Numbered from the stretch's first letter, positions 17,495 through 26,486 are shown. The stretch is DNA of 64,000 nucleotides from Pedobacter ginsengisoli (GCF_002736205.1 NZ_CP024091.1:2108001-2172000); one strand, 5' to 3'. The notes: generated by a model from the letters alone, not told the origin. Numbers and translations: made by a program.

Positions 17495-17496
17495 AG

Positions 17497-18102
17497 CTAA
17501 TTTGGCCTCATAAACTTGAACGACAAGGCTGTTCCCGTACCCAACACAGCACCAGCAGCCACATCTGTTGGGTAATGGACACCTAGGTATAAACGTGAAA
17601 AACTAACAGAACTAGCCCATAAATATGCAGGTGCAATTACATACCATTTAGGATAAGCCTGAGATAAAGCAGTAGCCGTTGTAAAGGATGTTGAAGTATG
17701 TCCAGAAGGAAATGAATAATGTGAAGGCTGATAAACAGCATTTATTTTAACATTAGCAAGAAATGGTCTTGGGCGTTTAACTGCCTTTTTAATCAGCATA
17801 GTTACAAGCGCATTAACAGCTGAGCTGCTAACTACATATAAAGCATTCTGCCTCATCTCTTTATCCTTACCAATTACACCAGCTGCAAATAAGCCAACAG
17901 GAACACCAACATTAACCAAATCATTGTTTTTAGATAAGAACATAAAGAAACCAGTTTTTTCAGGAGTCCTGGTTTTCGAAAGATCAATAAGAATCTGATC
18001 ATCTAACCGTTGCAATCTGTTTTGAGCAAAACTACTCACCGGTAAAACAGACATTAAACCAATTTGAATGATCAGTAAGTATTTAAAGTATTTTATTTTC
18101 AA
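17497..18102 (-). CDS. PAP2-family phosphatase
   Basis: A 201-residue protein with an N-terminal signal peptide (cut after SSFAQ, about residue 27). The three PAP2 phosphatase motifs are complete: KKAVKRPRPF (about 110-119), PSGHTS (about 137-142) and SRLYLGVHYPTD (about 169-180), giving the catalytic His pair and Arg residues. Membrane-associated PAP2 enzymes remove phosphate from lipid phosphates or undecaprenyl pyrophosphate in the periplasm; this one is exported and could act on either. It converges on the DUF417 gene with almost no gap. Confidence 0.85.
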   Translation of the reverse strand: MKIKYFKYLLIIQIGLMSVLPVSSFAQNRLQRLDDQILIDLSKTRTPEKTGFFMFLSKNNDLVNVGVPVGLFAAGVIGKDKEMRQNALYVVSSSAVNALVTMLIKKAVKRPRPFLANVKINAVYQPSHYSFPSGHTSTSFTTATALSQAYPKWYVIAPAYLWASSVSFSRLYLGVHYPTDVAAGAVLGTGTALSFKFMRPN

Positions 18103-18213
18103 TGCTTTATCCTCCGCTATTAGGTTACTTTAATAAATATGCACATATCTACTATTTTAAAAACAAGTCAAAATAACAGTTAGTTTCTGAATATACCATC
18201 ATAAGTATATCAC

Positions 18214-19146
18214 TTAATTAAAAATTACAGCTTGCTTATCCTGATGCTCATTAACCATTTCTTTCAAAAAGATCTCCTGAATTTGATTAACCTCATCTAA
18301 GTACATTGTTTTTCTTCTTGTGCCAAAATATAATGTGTTCTCTATTACATTATAACCCTCCCATATTTGCTTAACGTTACCAGAATCCAATTCATTTTTA
18401 GAAAGAAAATCAGGAATAACGGCAATTCCATTACCGCCGCTTAAACAACGGATAATTGAACTCATGTTAGGTACTATATAGTTGGGTTTAAAATCTGGCC
18501 GCTTACCAAAGTTCACATGCCAAAACCTTCTTAAATGCTCCATATCACCTGCTGTACCATACCATGTTTGTCGTTTTAACCAATCCTGTATTGCATTCAG
18601 ATCTTTGCTTTTCAACAAAGGTTCCAGGTCATCTGTTGATGTTTTTGCCCCACCAATAACAACTATTCTTTCTTTAAAAAAGGGAGTATAAACCAGACCT
18701 TTGTAATCGCCTTTTTGGGGTGTAATGATCAGATCAAGAATACCATTATCAAGATCACTTAGCATTTGAGGATAATCTCCAAATTTAATAATTACATTAA
18801 AATCCAGAGTAGGCAGATAAGATTCAAGCGTGAACTGAAACGTTTCAAAGCACATACCAATACTTATAGTTGGTTTTTCTTTTTCCGCCGTTTTATGGAA
18901 GTGGCGCTCGGCTTCTTCTAATTTACAAAGTGATTCCTGTATGTAATTGTAAAGAATTTTACCCCGTTCGGTCGACACCATTTTTCGCGATGTCCTGTCA
19001 AAAAGCTTGTACCCTACGTACGATTCCAATGAACTTAAATGTAAACTTACACCCGGTTGCGAAACATACAATGCTTCGGCTGCCCCGGTTAGCGTACCTG
19101 TTTCATAAATAGCTTTAAAGGTTCTGAACCATTCTAAATTAACCAT
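18214..19146 (-). CDS. LysR-family transcriptional regulator
   Basis: A 310-residue LysR protein with an N-terminal winged helix-turn-helix (LTGAAEALYVSQPGVSLHLSSLE, about 18-40) and a C-terminal periplasmic-binding-like effector domain (about 90-295). It is divergent from mdaB with 111 bp between start codons, the classic layout of a LysR regulator and its target. The target set (NADPH-quinone reductase, YgiN-like monooxygenase, aldo/keto reductase) suggests that it senses quinones or other electrophiles. The ligand is not known. Confidence 0.85.
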   Translation of the reverse strand: MVNLEWFRTFKAIYETGTLTGAAEALYVSQPGVSLHLSSLESYVGYKLFDRTSRKMVSTERGKILYNYIQESLCKLEEAERHFHKTAEKEKPTISIGMCFETFQFTLESYLPTLDFNVIIKFGDYPQMLSDLDNGILDLIITPQKGDYKGLVYTPFFKERIVVIGGAKTSTDDLEPLLKSKDLNAIQDWLKRQTWYGTAGDMEHLRRFWHVNFGKRPDFKPNYIVPNMSSIIRCLSGGNGIAVIPDFLSKNELDSGNVKQIWEGYNVIENTLYFGTRRKTMYLDEVNQIQEIFLKEMVNEHQDKQAVIFN

Positions 19147-19153
19147 ACCATTC

Positions 19154-19221
19154 TATCATAATTATAATACAAAGGTATGATTTATATTATTTTAATAGTA
19201 GAATAACTAGCCGTAATTTTG
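19154..19221. promoter_or_regulatory. Divergent lysR/mdaB promoter region
   Basis: Minus-strand TACCTTTG (19177-19170) would serve the LysR gene and plus-strand TAATTTTG (19214-19221) mdaB; neither has a clear -33 TTG. ATCATA near 19155 and TATGAT near 19176 form an inverted pair around 15 bp, a possible LysR box overlapping the regulator's own promoter. Confidence 0.4.
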
Positions 19222-19257
19222 TCATAACATTTAGAAAATAAAATGAATTCTATTAAA

Positions 19258-19911
19258 ATGGAAACGAAAAAAATATTTGTAATTAACGGAGGACAGGTTT
19301 TTGGACATTCTGGAGGCCGTTTTAATAAAACAATTTTTGATGCCACACTTCAGTTTTTCAAGAACAAAGAAGGATTTGAAATCAGATCTACAGATATCAA
19401 TGACAACTACGATCCAAAACAGGAAGTTGAAAATTACGTATGGGCAGATATTGTGATTTACCATACCCCTATCTGGTGGTTTCAGGTGCCCAACGGATTA
19501 AAAAAATACATTGATGTGGTATTTACCGAAGGCCACCAAAGTGGCATTTATCATAGTGATGGCCGTTCATCTCAAAACCCGACTATAAATTATGGTACCG
19601 GCGGTATGCTACACGGTAAAAAATACATGGTTACCTCATCGTGGAATGCCCCAAAAGAAGCTTTTACTTTACCTGGAGAATTCTTTAACGAGACCAGTGT
19701 TGACGATGGTGTATTATTCGGTTTTCATCGAATGAATGCTTTTACCGGAATGAAACCATTACCTGGCCTGCACTTTCATGATGTAGAAAAGAATGCTAAT
19801 ATTGCAGTTGATCTTGAAAGATACACAACACATTTAAACAACATTTTTATTAATAAAGCACATGAGCATTTACTTAACAGCAATTTCCAAAGCCAAGCCA
19901 CAGCATGTTGA
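19258..19911 (+). CDS. mdaB: NAD(P)H:quinone oxidoreductase, MdaB-like
   Basis: A 217-residue flavodoxin-fold protein closely following E. coli MdaB: INGG for the FMN phosphate loop, YVWADIVIYHTPIWWFQVP (about 60-78), KKYIDVVFTEGH (about 83-94) and SSWNAPKEAFTLP (about 125-137). MdaB reduces quinones by two electrons with NADPH, avoiding semiquinones. The start ATG at 19258 matches the E. coli N-terminus better than one at 19243. The 3' end overlaps the YgiN-like gene by 50 nt; E. coli also has mdaB next to ygiN. Confidence 0.9.
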   Translation: METKKIFVINGGQVFGHSGGRFNKTIFDATLQFFKNKEGFEIRSTDINDNYDPKQEVENYVWADIVIYHTPIWWFQVPNGLKKYIDVVFTEGHQSGIYHSDGRSSQNPTINYGTGGMLHGKKYMVTSSWNAPKEAFTLPGEFFNETSVDDGVLFGFHRMNAFTGMKPLPGLHFHDVEKNANIAVDLERYTTHLNNIFINKAHEHLLNSNFQSQATAC

Positions 19912-20152
19912 TCAGTTTAAAGCACTTCTGCTAACACTGGTAGTAGAATCCAGAAAAGAAGAAGCATGCATCCAATACGATCTTCATCAATCAACTGATA
20001 ATCCTGCATTGTTCATTTTTCATGAAGAATGGGCAAGCAAAGAGGCACTTGAGTTGCATAACCAAACAGCTCATATTGCAAAATTCATAAAAGATTCTGT
20101 TGATATAATTGATGGCAATGTAACCATACATATAACAGAAAAACTTGCCTAA
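19862..20152 (+). CDS. ygiN: Antibiotic-biosynthesis-monooxygenase-domain protein (YgiN-like quinol monooxygenase)
   Basis: A 96-residue ABM/dimeric ferredoxin-like domain with the family features SKAKPQHVDQFKALL, the strand CIQYDLHQSTDNPALFIFHE and EEWASKEALELHNQ. YgiN of E. coli oxidises menadiol back to menadione, which with MdaB could form a quinone redox cycle. The frame overlaps the last 50 nt of mdaB, implying tight coupling. The pairing is the strongest reason for this name; sequence alone supports only an ABM-domain protein. Confidence 0.75.
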   Translation: MSIYLTAISKAKPQHVDQFKALLLTLVVESRKEEACIQYDLHQSTDNPALFIFHEEWASKEALELHNQTAHIAKFIKDSVDIIDGNVTIHITEKLA

Positions 20153-20165
20153 AGTGGCATTAAAG

Positions 20166-20200
20166 CATCCGCTGTCTTTTTTTAATAGAGATAGCAGATG
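20166..20200 (+). terminator. Weak hairpin, possible attenuator
   Basis: CATCCGCTGTCT (20166-20177) pairs with AGATAGCAGATG (20189-20200) with one mismatch and one G-U pair, and a run of seven T follows the first arm. It lies between the YgiN-like and aldo/keto reductase genes. Confidence 0.35.
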
Positions 20201-20220
20201 TGTATCATAAAAAGAAAAAA

Positions 20221-21204
20221 ATGGAATACAGAAATTTAGGAAAAACAGATTTAAACCTATCTGCAATTACTTACGGCGCCTTTGCAATAGGTGGCAATAT
20301 GTGGGGTGGAAATGAGCAACAAGACTCTATTGATGCTGTTCATGCATCTTTAGATCATGGTGTTACAAGCTTAGATACTGCTCCTTTCTATGGATTTGGC
20401 CTAAGCGAAGAACTTATTGGCCAGGCAATTAAAGGTAAAGACAGAACCAAAATACAGCTATTAAGTAAATTCGGTTTAGTTTGGGATGGTAGCAATAACG
20501 GAAAAGGCGAGTTCTTTTTTGATGCTAACGACAACGGAAAAACCTTACCAGTATATAAATACACTGCCAAAGCCAACATTATTAAAGAAGTTGAAGAAAG
20601 CTTAAAAAGATTAGGCACAGACTATCTTGATTTATTACAGTTGCACTGGCCGGATGCTACAACTCCAATAAGCGAAACTATGGAAGCACTTGAAAGCCTC
20701 ATCCAACAAGGAAAAATCAGAGCTGCAGGGGTAAGTAATTATAGTTTGGATCAGTTAAAAGAAGCCGAAAAATCAATCAGCCTTGCTTCTAATCAACTCT
20801 CTTACAGTATGCTTAACAGAGCAATAGAAAAAGATGTGATCCCTTATACTATAGAAAACAATATTGGAATTATAGCCTATAGCCCTTTAGAAAGAGGTTT
20901 ACTTACCGGTAAATATTTTAAAGATGCCACCTTAAAATCAGACGATCATAGAAATGGTTACTTTGGCCAGTTCGATCCTGAAAAGGTAAAATCATTTCTA
21001 AATGCAATAGAGCCTTTGGCAATCAGTAAAAATGCTTCCTTATCTCAGTTGGTTTTAAGGTGGACAACCTTGCAACCTGGTATAACAATAGTACTAGCAG
21101 GTGCCAGAAATGCCACCCAGGCAATAGATAATGCAAAAGCAATTAACATTTCAATTAATAATGATGAATTGGAATTTATTAATAAGGAACTGGCAAAACT
21201 GTAG
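20221..21204 (+). CDS. Aldo/keto reductase
   Basis: A 327-residue NADPH-dependent (beta/alpha)8 reductase. The catalytic set is visible: Asp and Tyr in SLDTAPFYGFGLSEE (about 48-62), Lys in LLSKFG (about 82) and His in LQLHWPD (about 130); a C-terminal LAGARN motif lies in the cofactor site. The ATG at 20221 is preferred over a GTG at 20200. It is the third gene of the LysR-controlled quinone/electrophile cluster, so aldehyde or ketone detoxification is likely; the substrate is not defined. Confidence 0.88.
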   Translation: MEYRNLGKTDLNLSAITYGAFAIGGNMWGGNEQQDSIDAVHASLDHGVTSLDTAPFYGFGLSEELIGQAIKGKDRTKIQLLSKFGLVWDGSNNGKGEFFFDANDNGKTLPVYKYTAKANIIKEVEESLKRLGTDYLDLLQLHWPDATTPISETMEALESLIQQGKIRAAGVSNYSLDQLKEAEKSISLASNQLSYSMLNRAIEKDVIPYTIENNIGIIAYSPLERGLLTGKYFKDATLKSDDHRNGYFGQFDPEKVKSFLNAIEPLAISKNASLSQLVLRWTTLQPGITIVLAGARNATQAIDNAKAINISINNDELEFINKELAKL

Positions 21205-21232
21205 TTCTTATTTTATAAACAATACTTCAAAG

Positions 21233-21262
21233 AAGAGCTCTTGAAACAATCAAAGAGCTCTT
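21233..21262 (+). terminator. Intrinsic terminator of the aldo/keto reductase transcript
   Basis: AAGAGCTCTT occurs at 21233-21242 and 21253-21262, forms a 10-bp stem with a 10-nt loop and is followed by a T-rich tail (ttttctttttt). It overlaps the stop codon of the convergent iron-permease-family gene. Confidence 0.8.
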
Positions 21263-21702
21263 TTTTCTTTTTTCATTTTATGCAAATTTACAGCTGCATC
21301 TATAGAATGCGAGGTATGTATATCATTATCGGCTTCAGATATATCTGAAAGTTTCTGATAGTATTTATGAAGAACATCCAGTTCAGATTCTGTTAAATCC
21401 TCAATATCAACCATCCTGTTGCTGGCATGCCTGCTTGCCGCTATCAATTCATTTAGTTTAAGCTGAATAGCTTTTGAATCTTTATTTTGAGATTTCTGAA
21501 TAAGGAAAACCATTAAAAACGTAATTATTGTGGTACCTGTATTGATAACAAGCTGCCAGGTATCAGAATAATTAAAAATGGGACCCGAAAGTATCCATGC
21601 AATGACAATTAAAAATGCCACACAAAAAGCCATAGGGCTTCCTGTCCAGTTTGTGATTTTTGTAGATGCTTTTTCAAAGAAATTTCCAGAAGTATTTTTC
21701 AT
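21250..21702 (-). CDS. Low-affinity iron permease-family protein
   Basis: A 150-residue membrane protein with two transmembrane helices (about 24-44 and 52-68) and a cytosolic helical tail with NELIAASRHASNRMVDIEDL, the hallmark of the Fe_ent family. The family name comes from yeast Fet4; for short bacterial members transport is not proven and the two helices imply an oligomer. It stands alone on its strand. Length and motif are typical, so it appears intact. Confidence 0.8.
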   Translation of the reverse strand: MKNTSGNFFEKASTKITNWTGSPMAFCVAFLIVIAWILSGPIFNYSDTWQLVINTGTTIITFLMVFLIQKSQNKDSKAIQLKLNELIAASRHASNRMVDIEDLTESELDVLHKYYQKLSDISEADNDIHTSHSIDAAVNLHKMKKEKRAL

Positions 21703-21870
21703 AACAGCTAATAATTTTTAATGGTTTAAATCTTAATAAATCTAATCAAATAATGTTTGTTCACTTAATATAATTAATTAACAATAACACCATGATCCAC
21801 AGTATGTTTTACATAAAACAGCATAGATTTCAACATATTATTCTGCTGAAAATGAATATTTTTAAATAAA

Positions 21871-21900
21871 TTTGAATCAGAATGTTACATATTGACTTTG
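21871..21900 (+). promoter_or_regulatory. Candidate promoter of the GAF protein gene
   Basis: TTTG (21871-21874), an 18-nt spacer and TGACTTTG (21893-21900), one mismatch from TAnnTTTG. The predicted leader is about 43 nt. Confidence 0.4.
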
Positions 21901-21949
21901 CATACATCTAAAGTCAGTACCTTCATCCTAATGAAGTAAAATATCCGAA

Positions 21950-24313
21950 ATGAAAACAATTGTCCTAGACGTTTCTGGAAACAAAGCACATTCACTTGAA
22001 GTTGATTCTGCAATCTCCTTCAGGCCATTTATACAATACCTTAAAGAAAGGGTAAAAGGCGAAAAAACCGTTAAAGGTGCATTATATAAAACAGCCCTTA
22101 AAGAATTTAAGAAATATGATGTTGATGACACAGATATTCCACTTGAAAACATACATAATTACGAAAGCCTGCTCGAAAACATGTATGCCTGCCTTACTCC
22201 AGCACTTGCAACAGAAGAAAAGCTAGCCTGGGGCTTATGTTTTCCTTTACAGCCCGTAACATTTTACGGTACAGAACTGATGTACCAATTGCTAGAAAAC
22301 AAAAAGAATGATCAGGATTCATATGTGGTTTCCAAAACTCCAGCCGAATATCATAAAGAGCGGTTGCAACTGGTTTATTCTTTCATTTTAAAGGAACTTT
22401 ATAATTTTCATGTACCTGTAAAAATGCACCAATACCATGCAGGTATAAAATCCGATACAGGCCTTTTAGGCTATTTTCATGTAAACCTTAATACAGATTT
22501 TATAGAAGTTACCCCTAAAGGCGAATTACCGCCGCTTAATTTCAGGGAGCTTCAACAATATATAGGAGAAGGTTCCAGCTACGAAATACTTGAAAAAATA
22601 TTACCGCTTAATCTTTTCCGTTTTAGAGGCATCTCTGTAATTACAGTATCAGATGTAACTGCTATTCAGGCGGTAGAAAATATAAAAAACATACGGCTAA
22701 CACGTACTCCTGGCGACCAGGAGGCTACTTACAGCGACGTTATCCAATCACTAAAAACAATAGTCCAAAATAATAAAATTGAGTTTGATCTGTTTCCCTT
22801 CGTAAAAGTTAACAACAAACCTGTTTATGGCAATGTAAAAGGAGGAACGGGTATACTATTCTCCGTTTGGGGCGAAGACAATTTAGATCCTGAAACTTTT
22901 CAGCAGTATGCAGAGGGCTATTCTGCTAACCCCGACTCATTCTTTTCTCCTGATATTCTGGCCGAAGATCCAGTTGTATTTCACTGGCTTCATCACTTTG
23001 TAAAACTAGGGGTTAAATCACTTGCCCTCACTCCCGTTTTTTACGACCATTCAATTGTTGGTGTATTAGCCGTACACACCTGGGAAGGTGAAACTTTTGA
23101 TGAAAAAATACTTGCGCTACTTGAGCCTGCCATAGCACCAATAGCGCAGCTATTACAGATTTATATTGATGAATTTAACCTGGAACTAGAGAATATAATA
23201 AAAGAGAAGTTCACCTCCATCCAGCCTTCTGTTCAATGGAAATTTAATGAAGTGGCGTGGCATCATATGCACGACAAAAAGAAGCATTTGCCAATCAGAA
23301 ATGAAGACATTAGCTTTAAAGAGGTATATCCTTTTTATGGTGCTATTGACATCAGAAACTCTACCGTTGAAAGAAATATGGCCAGTAAGGCCGATCTGAG
23401 CCATCATTTAAACATACTATCTCAAATACTTGATCAACTAAAAGATCATCATTACTCTTCTTTAATGGAAGAGATGATTTTCAATTCAAGAAAATGGCAA
23501 CAGGTACTTTTACAAGAAGTATTAAACACCCAGGACGAAACCAATCTGAATAGCTTTTTGAAGGAAGAATCTAGTGATTATCTGTTCCATTTATCACAGC
23601 AGGAACCTAAGCTCAAAAAATTAATTGATGATTATTTACTGCTAACCGGAATTGCAGATGGCGATGTTCATAAAAACAGATATGCCCTTGAAGTTTCCAT
23701 GCAGATGATAAATACCGCAATTAATAACTTTTTTGAAGCAGAAAAAGAGAAATTACAGCAATCATATCCTTGTTATTTCGAAAAATTCAGAACCGATGGG
23801 GTTGAATATGATATTTACATAGGCCAATCCATCTCTCCTGATAAAATATTTAATCATTTTCACCTAAAAAACCTAAGGCTGTGGCAACTTTCATCTATGG
23901 CCAATGTAGTTAGGCTTACCCATGCCTTACTGCCTGCCATGCCAACTAAGCTTTACACTACTCAGCTTTTGTTTATCCATAATCATACAATAGACATTAG
24001 TTTCAGAGCCGATGAGCGTAAATTTGATGTAGAGGGTGCATATAACATCAGGTACCAAATGATAAAAAAACGAATTGATAAAGTTCACATCAGAGGTACT
24101 AATGAACGTTTAACACAACCAGATAAGATAGCGCTGATCTATTTTAATAAACGTGATATTGATGATTATCTTCCATTTATTACCTATTTACAGGAAACAG
24201 GAGTGCTGGATCTGGGGCTTGAAGAACTTGATTTGGAGGATTTACAGGGGCTAAGCGGCTTAAAGGCATTAAGAGTTGGCGTTGTACATCCAGAAAAACC
24301 GAACAACATTTAG
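21950..24313 (+). CDS. Large GAF-domain protein of unknown function
   Basis: A 787-residue cytosolic protein. A GAF-like domain can be placed at about 330-400, where VKSLALTPVFYDHSIVGVLAVH shows the final strands of the fold. The long flanks are mostly helical and carry no kinase, cyclase or phosphodiesterase motif that I can see. Similar proteins of about 800 residues are, as far as I recall, widespread in Bacteroidota and have no assigned role. The gene is monocistronic, with its own promoter and structured DNA after its stop. Confidence 0.65.
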   Translation: MKTIVLDVSGNKAHSLEVDSAISFRPFIQYLKERVKGEKTVKGALYKTALKEFKKYDVDDTDIPLENIHNYESLLENMYACLTPALATEEKLAWGLCFPLQPVTFYGTELMYQLLENKKNDQDSYVVSKTPAEYHKERLQLVYSFILKELYNFHVPVKMHQYHAGIKSDTGLLGYFHVNLNTDFIEVTPKGELPPLNFRELQQYIGEGSSYEILEKILPLNLFRFRGISVITVSDVTAIQAVENIKNIRLTRTPGDQEATYSDVIQSLKTIVQNNKIEFDLFPFVKVNNKPVYGNVKGGTGILFSVWGEDNLDPETFQQYAEGYSANPDSFFSPDILAEDPVVFHWLHHFVKLGVKSLALTPVFYDHSIVGVLAVHTWEGETFDEKILALLEPAIAPIAQLLQIYIDEFNLELENIIKEKFTSIQPSVQWKFNEVAWHHMHDKKKHLPIRNEDISFKEVYPFYGAIDIRNSTVERNMASKADLSHHLNILSQILDQLKDHHYSSLMEEMIFNSRKWQQVLLQEVLNTQDETNLNSFLKEESSDYLFHLSQQEPKLKKLIDDYLLLTGIADGDVHKNRYALEVSMQMINTAINNFFEAEKEKLQQSYPCYFEKFRTDGVEYDIYIGQSISPDKIFNHFHLKNLRLWQLSSMANVVRLTHALLPAMPTKLYTTQLLFIHNHTIDISFRADERKFDVEGAYNIRYQMIKKRIDKVHIRGTNERLTQPDKIALIYFNKRDIDDYLPFITYLQETGVLDLGLEELDLEDLQGLSGLKALRVGVVHPEKPNNI

Positions 24314-24328
24314 CCATAGATATGTCAT

Positions 24329-24397
24329 ATACTTTTAAAAGTATTTACTTTTAAATATTAGTATATACTTTTGACTAAATTAACTATTTAGTCAAAA
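24329..24397 (+). promoter_or_regulatory. Palindrome, TACTTTT repeats and hairpin before the small lipoprotein gene
   Basis: The spacer has a perfect 16-bp palindrome (ATACTTTTAAAAGTAT, 24329-24344), TACTTTT repeated at 24330, 24346 and 24366, and a hairpin with 12-bp perfect arms (24369-24380, 24386-24397) ending 3 nt before the ATG. TACTTTTG (24366-24373) matches a -7 box inside this structure. The hairpin may also terminate the GAF transcript. Confidence 0.45.
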
Positions 24398-24400
24398 CTT

Positions 24401-24580
24401 ATGAAAAGTATTTTACCTCTCTTTGGTCTTTTATTGCTGCTAAGTGCTTGCGGTAATACAGAGAAAATGCAACTAAGAGCCCCTGAGCCTCAGGTTGCTG
24501 AAGCAAAAACAGATAGCATCGCAGTTATAGCTAAAGACAGCACAAAAACTGATTCAGCCAAAACTCCTTTACCCCATTAA
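24401..24580 (+). CDS. Small lipoprotein, 59 residues
   Basis: An ATG at 24401 opens a 59-residue frame with a textbook lipoprotein signal: MKSILPLFGLLLLLSAC, with Cys17 in the lipobox LSAC. The mature part is short, rich in Lys, Asp, Thr and Ala (TKTDSAKTPLPH at the end) and probably disordered. No family is recognised. The last 12 nt overlap the 3' end of the convergent YceH gene. The strong signal sequence and dedicated upstream structure support a real gene. Confidence 0.65.
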   Translation: MKSILPLFGLLLLLSACGNTEKMQLRAPEPQVAEAKTDSIAVIAKDSTKTDSAKTPLPH

Positions 24581-25222
24581 TTCTTTCATAAGCTTATCAA
24601 AGTCGGCTTTCATTATTGCAAGCTCTTCTTCTACTTTTGCCAATCGCTGCTCCAAATCACTTGCCGGTTTACTGTAATTATCATCAGGCGAATCATCTTG
24701 TGTTAAATCAGGCGTTCCGCTCAATAAATGTACATAACGCATTTCCTTTTGTCCGGCACGCTTAGGCAGCTGCAAAACATAAGGCATTTCCGGATCCGAT
24801 AACCTTTCAAGTACAGATTGTACTTCTTCTAACGATTCAAACTCATATAATCTGCCAGAATTGGTATTTAATTCGCCCGGGGTTTGCGCTCCTCTTAGCA
24901 TCAGCAAACAAATTATAGCCACTTCCTGAGGGGTTACCGGAAAAACGATAGCAAAATTGTGTTTATACTTAATGCTTCTACTTGCACCACCTGTTGCAGT
25001 AGAAATTAAACTCTTTCTTTTTAAAGTATCCAGAGTCAACATTACAGTCTGCTCATCATATTGTACAACTGGCTTACGTGAGGTTTTTTGATTGCAGGCC
25101 GCTGTAATAGCATTGATTGTCATCGGATAATATTCAGGCGTGGTCTTGGATTTCTCCATTAATACACCTAAAACACGAAGTTCTTCAGCATTTAAAACCG
25201 GCAGGGTTTGAGGTGAATCCAT
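24569..25222 (-). CDS. YceH-family (DUF480) protein
   Basis: A 217-residue protein with two winged-helix repeats (about 10-90 and 95-165), the conserved start LNAEELRVLGVLMEKSKTTPEYYP, and RGAQTPGELNTNSGRLYEF in the second repeat, followed by a C-terminal coiled coil (185-215). This matches YceH in length and motifs. Function is not established; the fold suggests DNA or RNA binding. It overlaps the convergent small lipoprotein gene by 12 nt and sits 6 nt after the YghZ-like gene, probably as one operon. Confidence 0.88.
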   Translation of the reverse strand: MDSPQTLPVLNAEELRVLGVLMEKSKTTPEYYPMTINAITAACNQKTSRKPVVQYDEQTVMLTLDTLKRKSLISTATGGASRSIKYKHNFAIVFPVTPQEVAIICLLMLRGAQTPGELNTNSGRLYEFESLEEVQSVLERLSDPEMPYVLQLPKRAGQKEMRYVHLLSGTPDLTQDDSPDDNYSKPASDLEQRLAKVEEELAIMKADFDKLMKELMG

Positions 25223-25228
25223 TAAGCT

Positions 25229-26224
25229 TTAAGAATTTGATAAAATTAGATTAATCCTGTTTAATTCATCTTCAGTAAAGCTGGTATTTTCAAGGCACTT
25301 TAATGAATCAGCAAGTTGTTCAGGTCTGCTTGCACCTACCAATACAGAAGTAATTCTTGGGTCGCGCAAAATCCACGACAATGCCATATGAGCCAGCTTC
25401 TGCCCTCTTTCCTGAGCTATCGCATTCAGCTTATTCAGCTGATTTAGTTTCTCCTCAGTAATTTGATCACGCTGTAAAAATCCATGAGATTTTGCAGCTC
25501 TTGAATCTTCAGGGATGCCTTTTAAATATTTATCAGTAAGCAACCCTTGCGCCAGTGGCGAAAATGGAATACAGCCTACCCCTTCGTTACCTAAAAGATC
25601 TAACAAACCATCTTCTATCCAACGCTCATACATAGAGTATTTAGGCTGATGAATAATACATGGAGTACCCAATTCTTTTAAAATTTGAATAGCACGCGCA
25701 GCCTCTTCCGGCTTGTAATTAGATATACCTACATATAATGCCTTACCCTGACGAACAATAAGATCTAACGCTGCCATGGTTTCTTCTAGCGGAGTTTCAG
25801 GATCCGGACGATGATGATAAAAAATATCAACATAATCTAATCCCATTCTTTTTAAGCTCTGATCTAAACTCGATACCAGATACTTTTTAGAGCCCCAATC
25901 GCCATAAGGACCATCCCACATGGTATAGCCGGCCTTACTCGAAATAATCATTTCATCTCTGTAACCGGCAAAATCTCTCTTTAATAATTTACCAAAATTC
26001 TCTTCGGCTGAACCTGGAGGCGGGCCGTAGTTATTGGCAAGATCAAAGTGAGTGATACCATTATCAAAAGCTAGTTTTAATATGTTACTGCAATTTTCTA
26101 ATTGATCAACATGACCAAAGTTATGCCATAGGCCTAATGAAATTGCTGGAAGCTTTAAACCACTGTTACCACAGCGGCGGTATTGCATTTGAGTATATCG
26201 GCTGGAATTGGGTGTGTATGGCAT
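25229..26224 (-). CDS. yghZ: Aldo/keto reductase, YghZ/MgrA-type
   Basis: A 331-residue reductase of the AKR14/YghZ group, identified by LGLWHNFG, FDLANNYGPPPGSAEENFG (about 60-78), SSKAGYTMWDGPYGDWGS (about 95-112), YHHRPDPETPLEETM and SPLAQGLLTDKYL. E. coli YghZ reduces L-glyceraldehyde 3-phosphate and methylglyoxal with NADPH. The catalytic Asp, Tyr, Lys and His are all present. It precedes the YceH gene by 6 nt on the same strand. It is not closely similar to the other aldo/keto reductase in this window. Confidence 0.9.
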   Translation of the reverse strand: MPYTPNSSRYTQMQYRRCGNSGLKLPAISLGLWHNFGHVDQLENCSNILKLAFDNGITHFDLANNYGPPPGSAEENFGKLLKRDFAGYRDEMIISSKAGYTMWDGPYGDWGSKKYLVSSLDQSLKRMGLDYVDIFYHHRPDPETPLEETMAALDLIVRQGKALYVGISNYKPEEAARAIQILKELGTPCIIHQPKYSMYERWIEDGLLDLLGNEGVGCIPFSPLAQGLLTDKYLKGIPEDSRAAKSHGFLQRDQITEEKLNQLNKLNAIAQERGQKLAHMALSWILRDPRITSVLVGASRPEQLADSLKCLENTSFTEDELNRINLILSNS

Positions 26225-26285
26225 ATAATAGATAAAATATTCAGTAGCGGCAAAAACCGCTACTGATATTTAAATAAATTAGTAC

Positions 26286-26462
26286 TTATTTAGCGTTTTT
26301 TTTCTCTGTAATTTCAGTACGGATTTCCTGAGCAAGAACTTTTAAATCTTGCATAGCTTTACGTACTCTTGTACCAGCTGCATTGTTACCAGAGTTATAA
26401 AATTTCTCAGCATCAGCCTCAACAGAAGCTAACAATTCTTTAACTTTTGAAAATTTTTCCAT
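26286..26462 (-). CDS. Histone H1-like small DNA-binding protein
   Basis: A 58-residue protein of the Hc1/histone-H1-like family typical of Bacteroidota: MEKFSKVKELLASVEADAE at the start, GTRVRKAMQDLKVLAQEIR in the middle and a Lys-rich end EKKNAK. Relatives are thought to compact the nucleoid. A longer frame starting at 26519 exists, but the -7 box at 26494-26487 places the transcript start after that codon, so the ATG at 26462 is chosen. Monocistronic. Confidence 0.85.
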   Translation of the reverse strand: MEKFSKVKELLASVEADAEKFYNSGNNAAGTRVRKAMQDLKVLAQEIRTEITEKKNAK

Positions 26463-26486
26463 GTTTCGTTTTTTTAATTTATAAGC

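Noticed and set aside
21891..21903. ATTGACTTTGCAT shared with 50648-50660
   Set aside because: A 13-base identity is expected by chance several times in 64 kb; one copy lies inside the etfA terminator stem.
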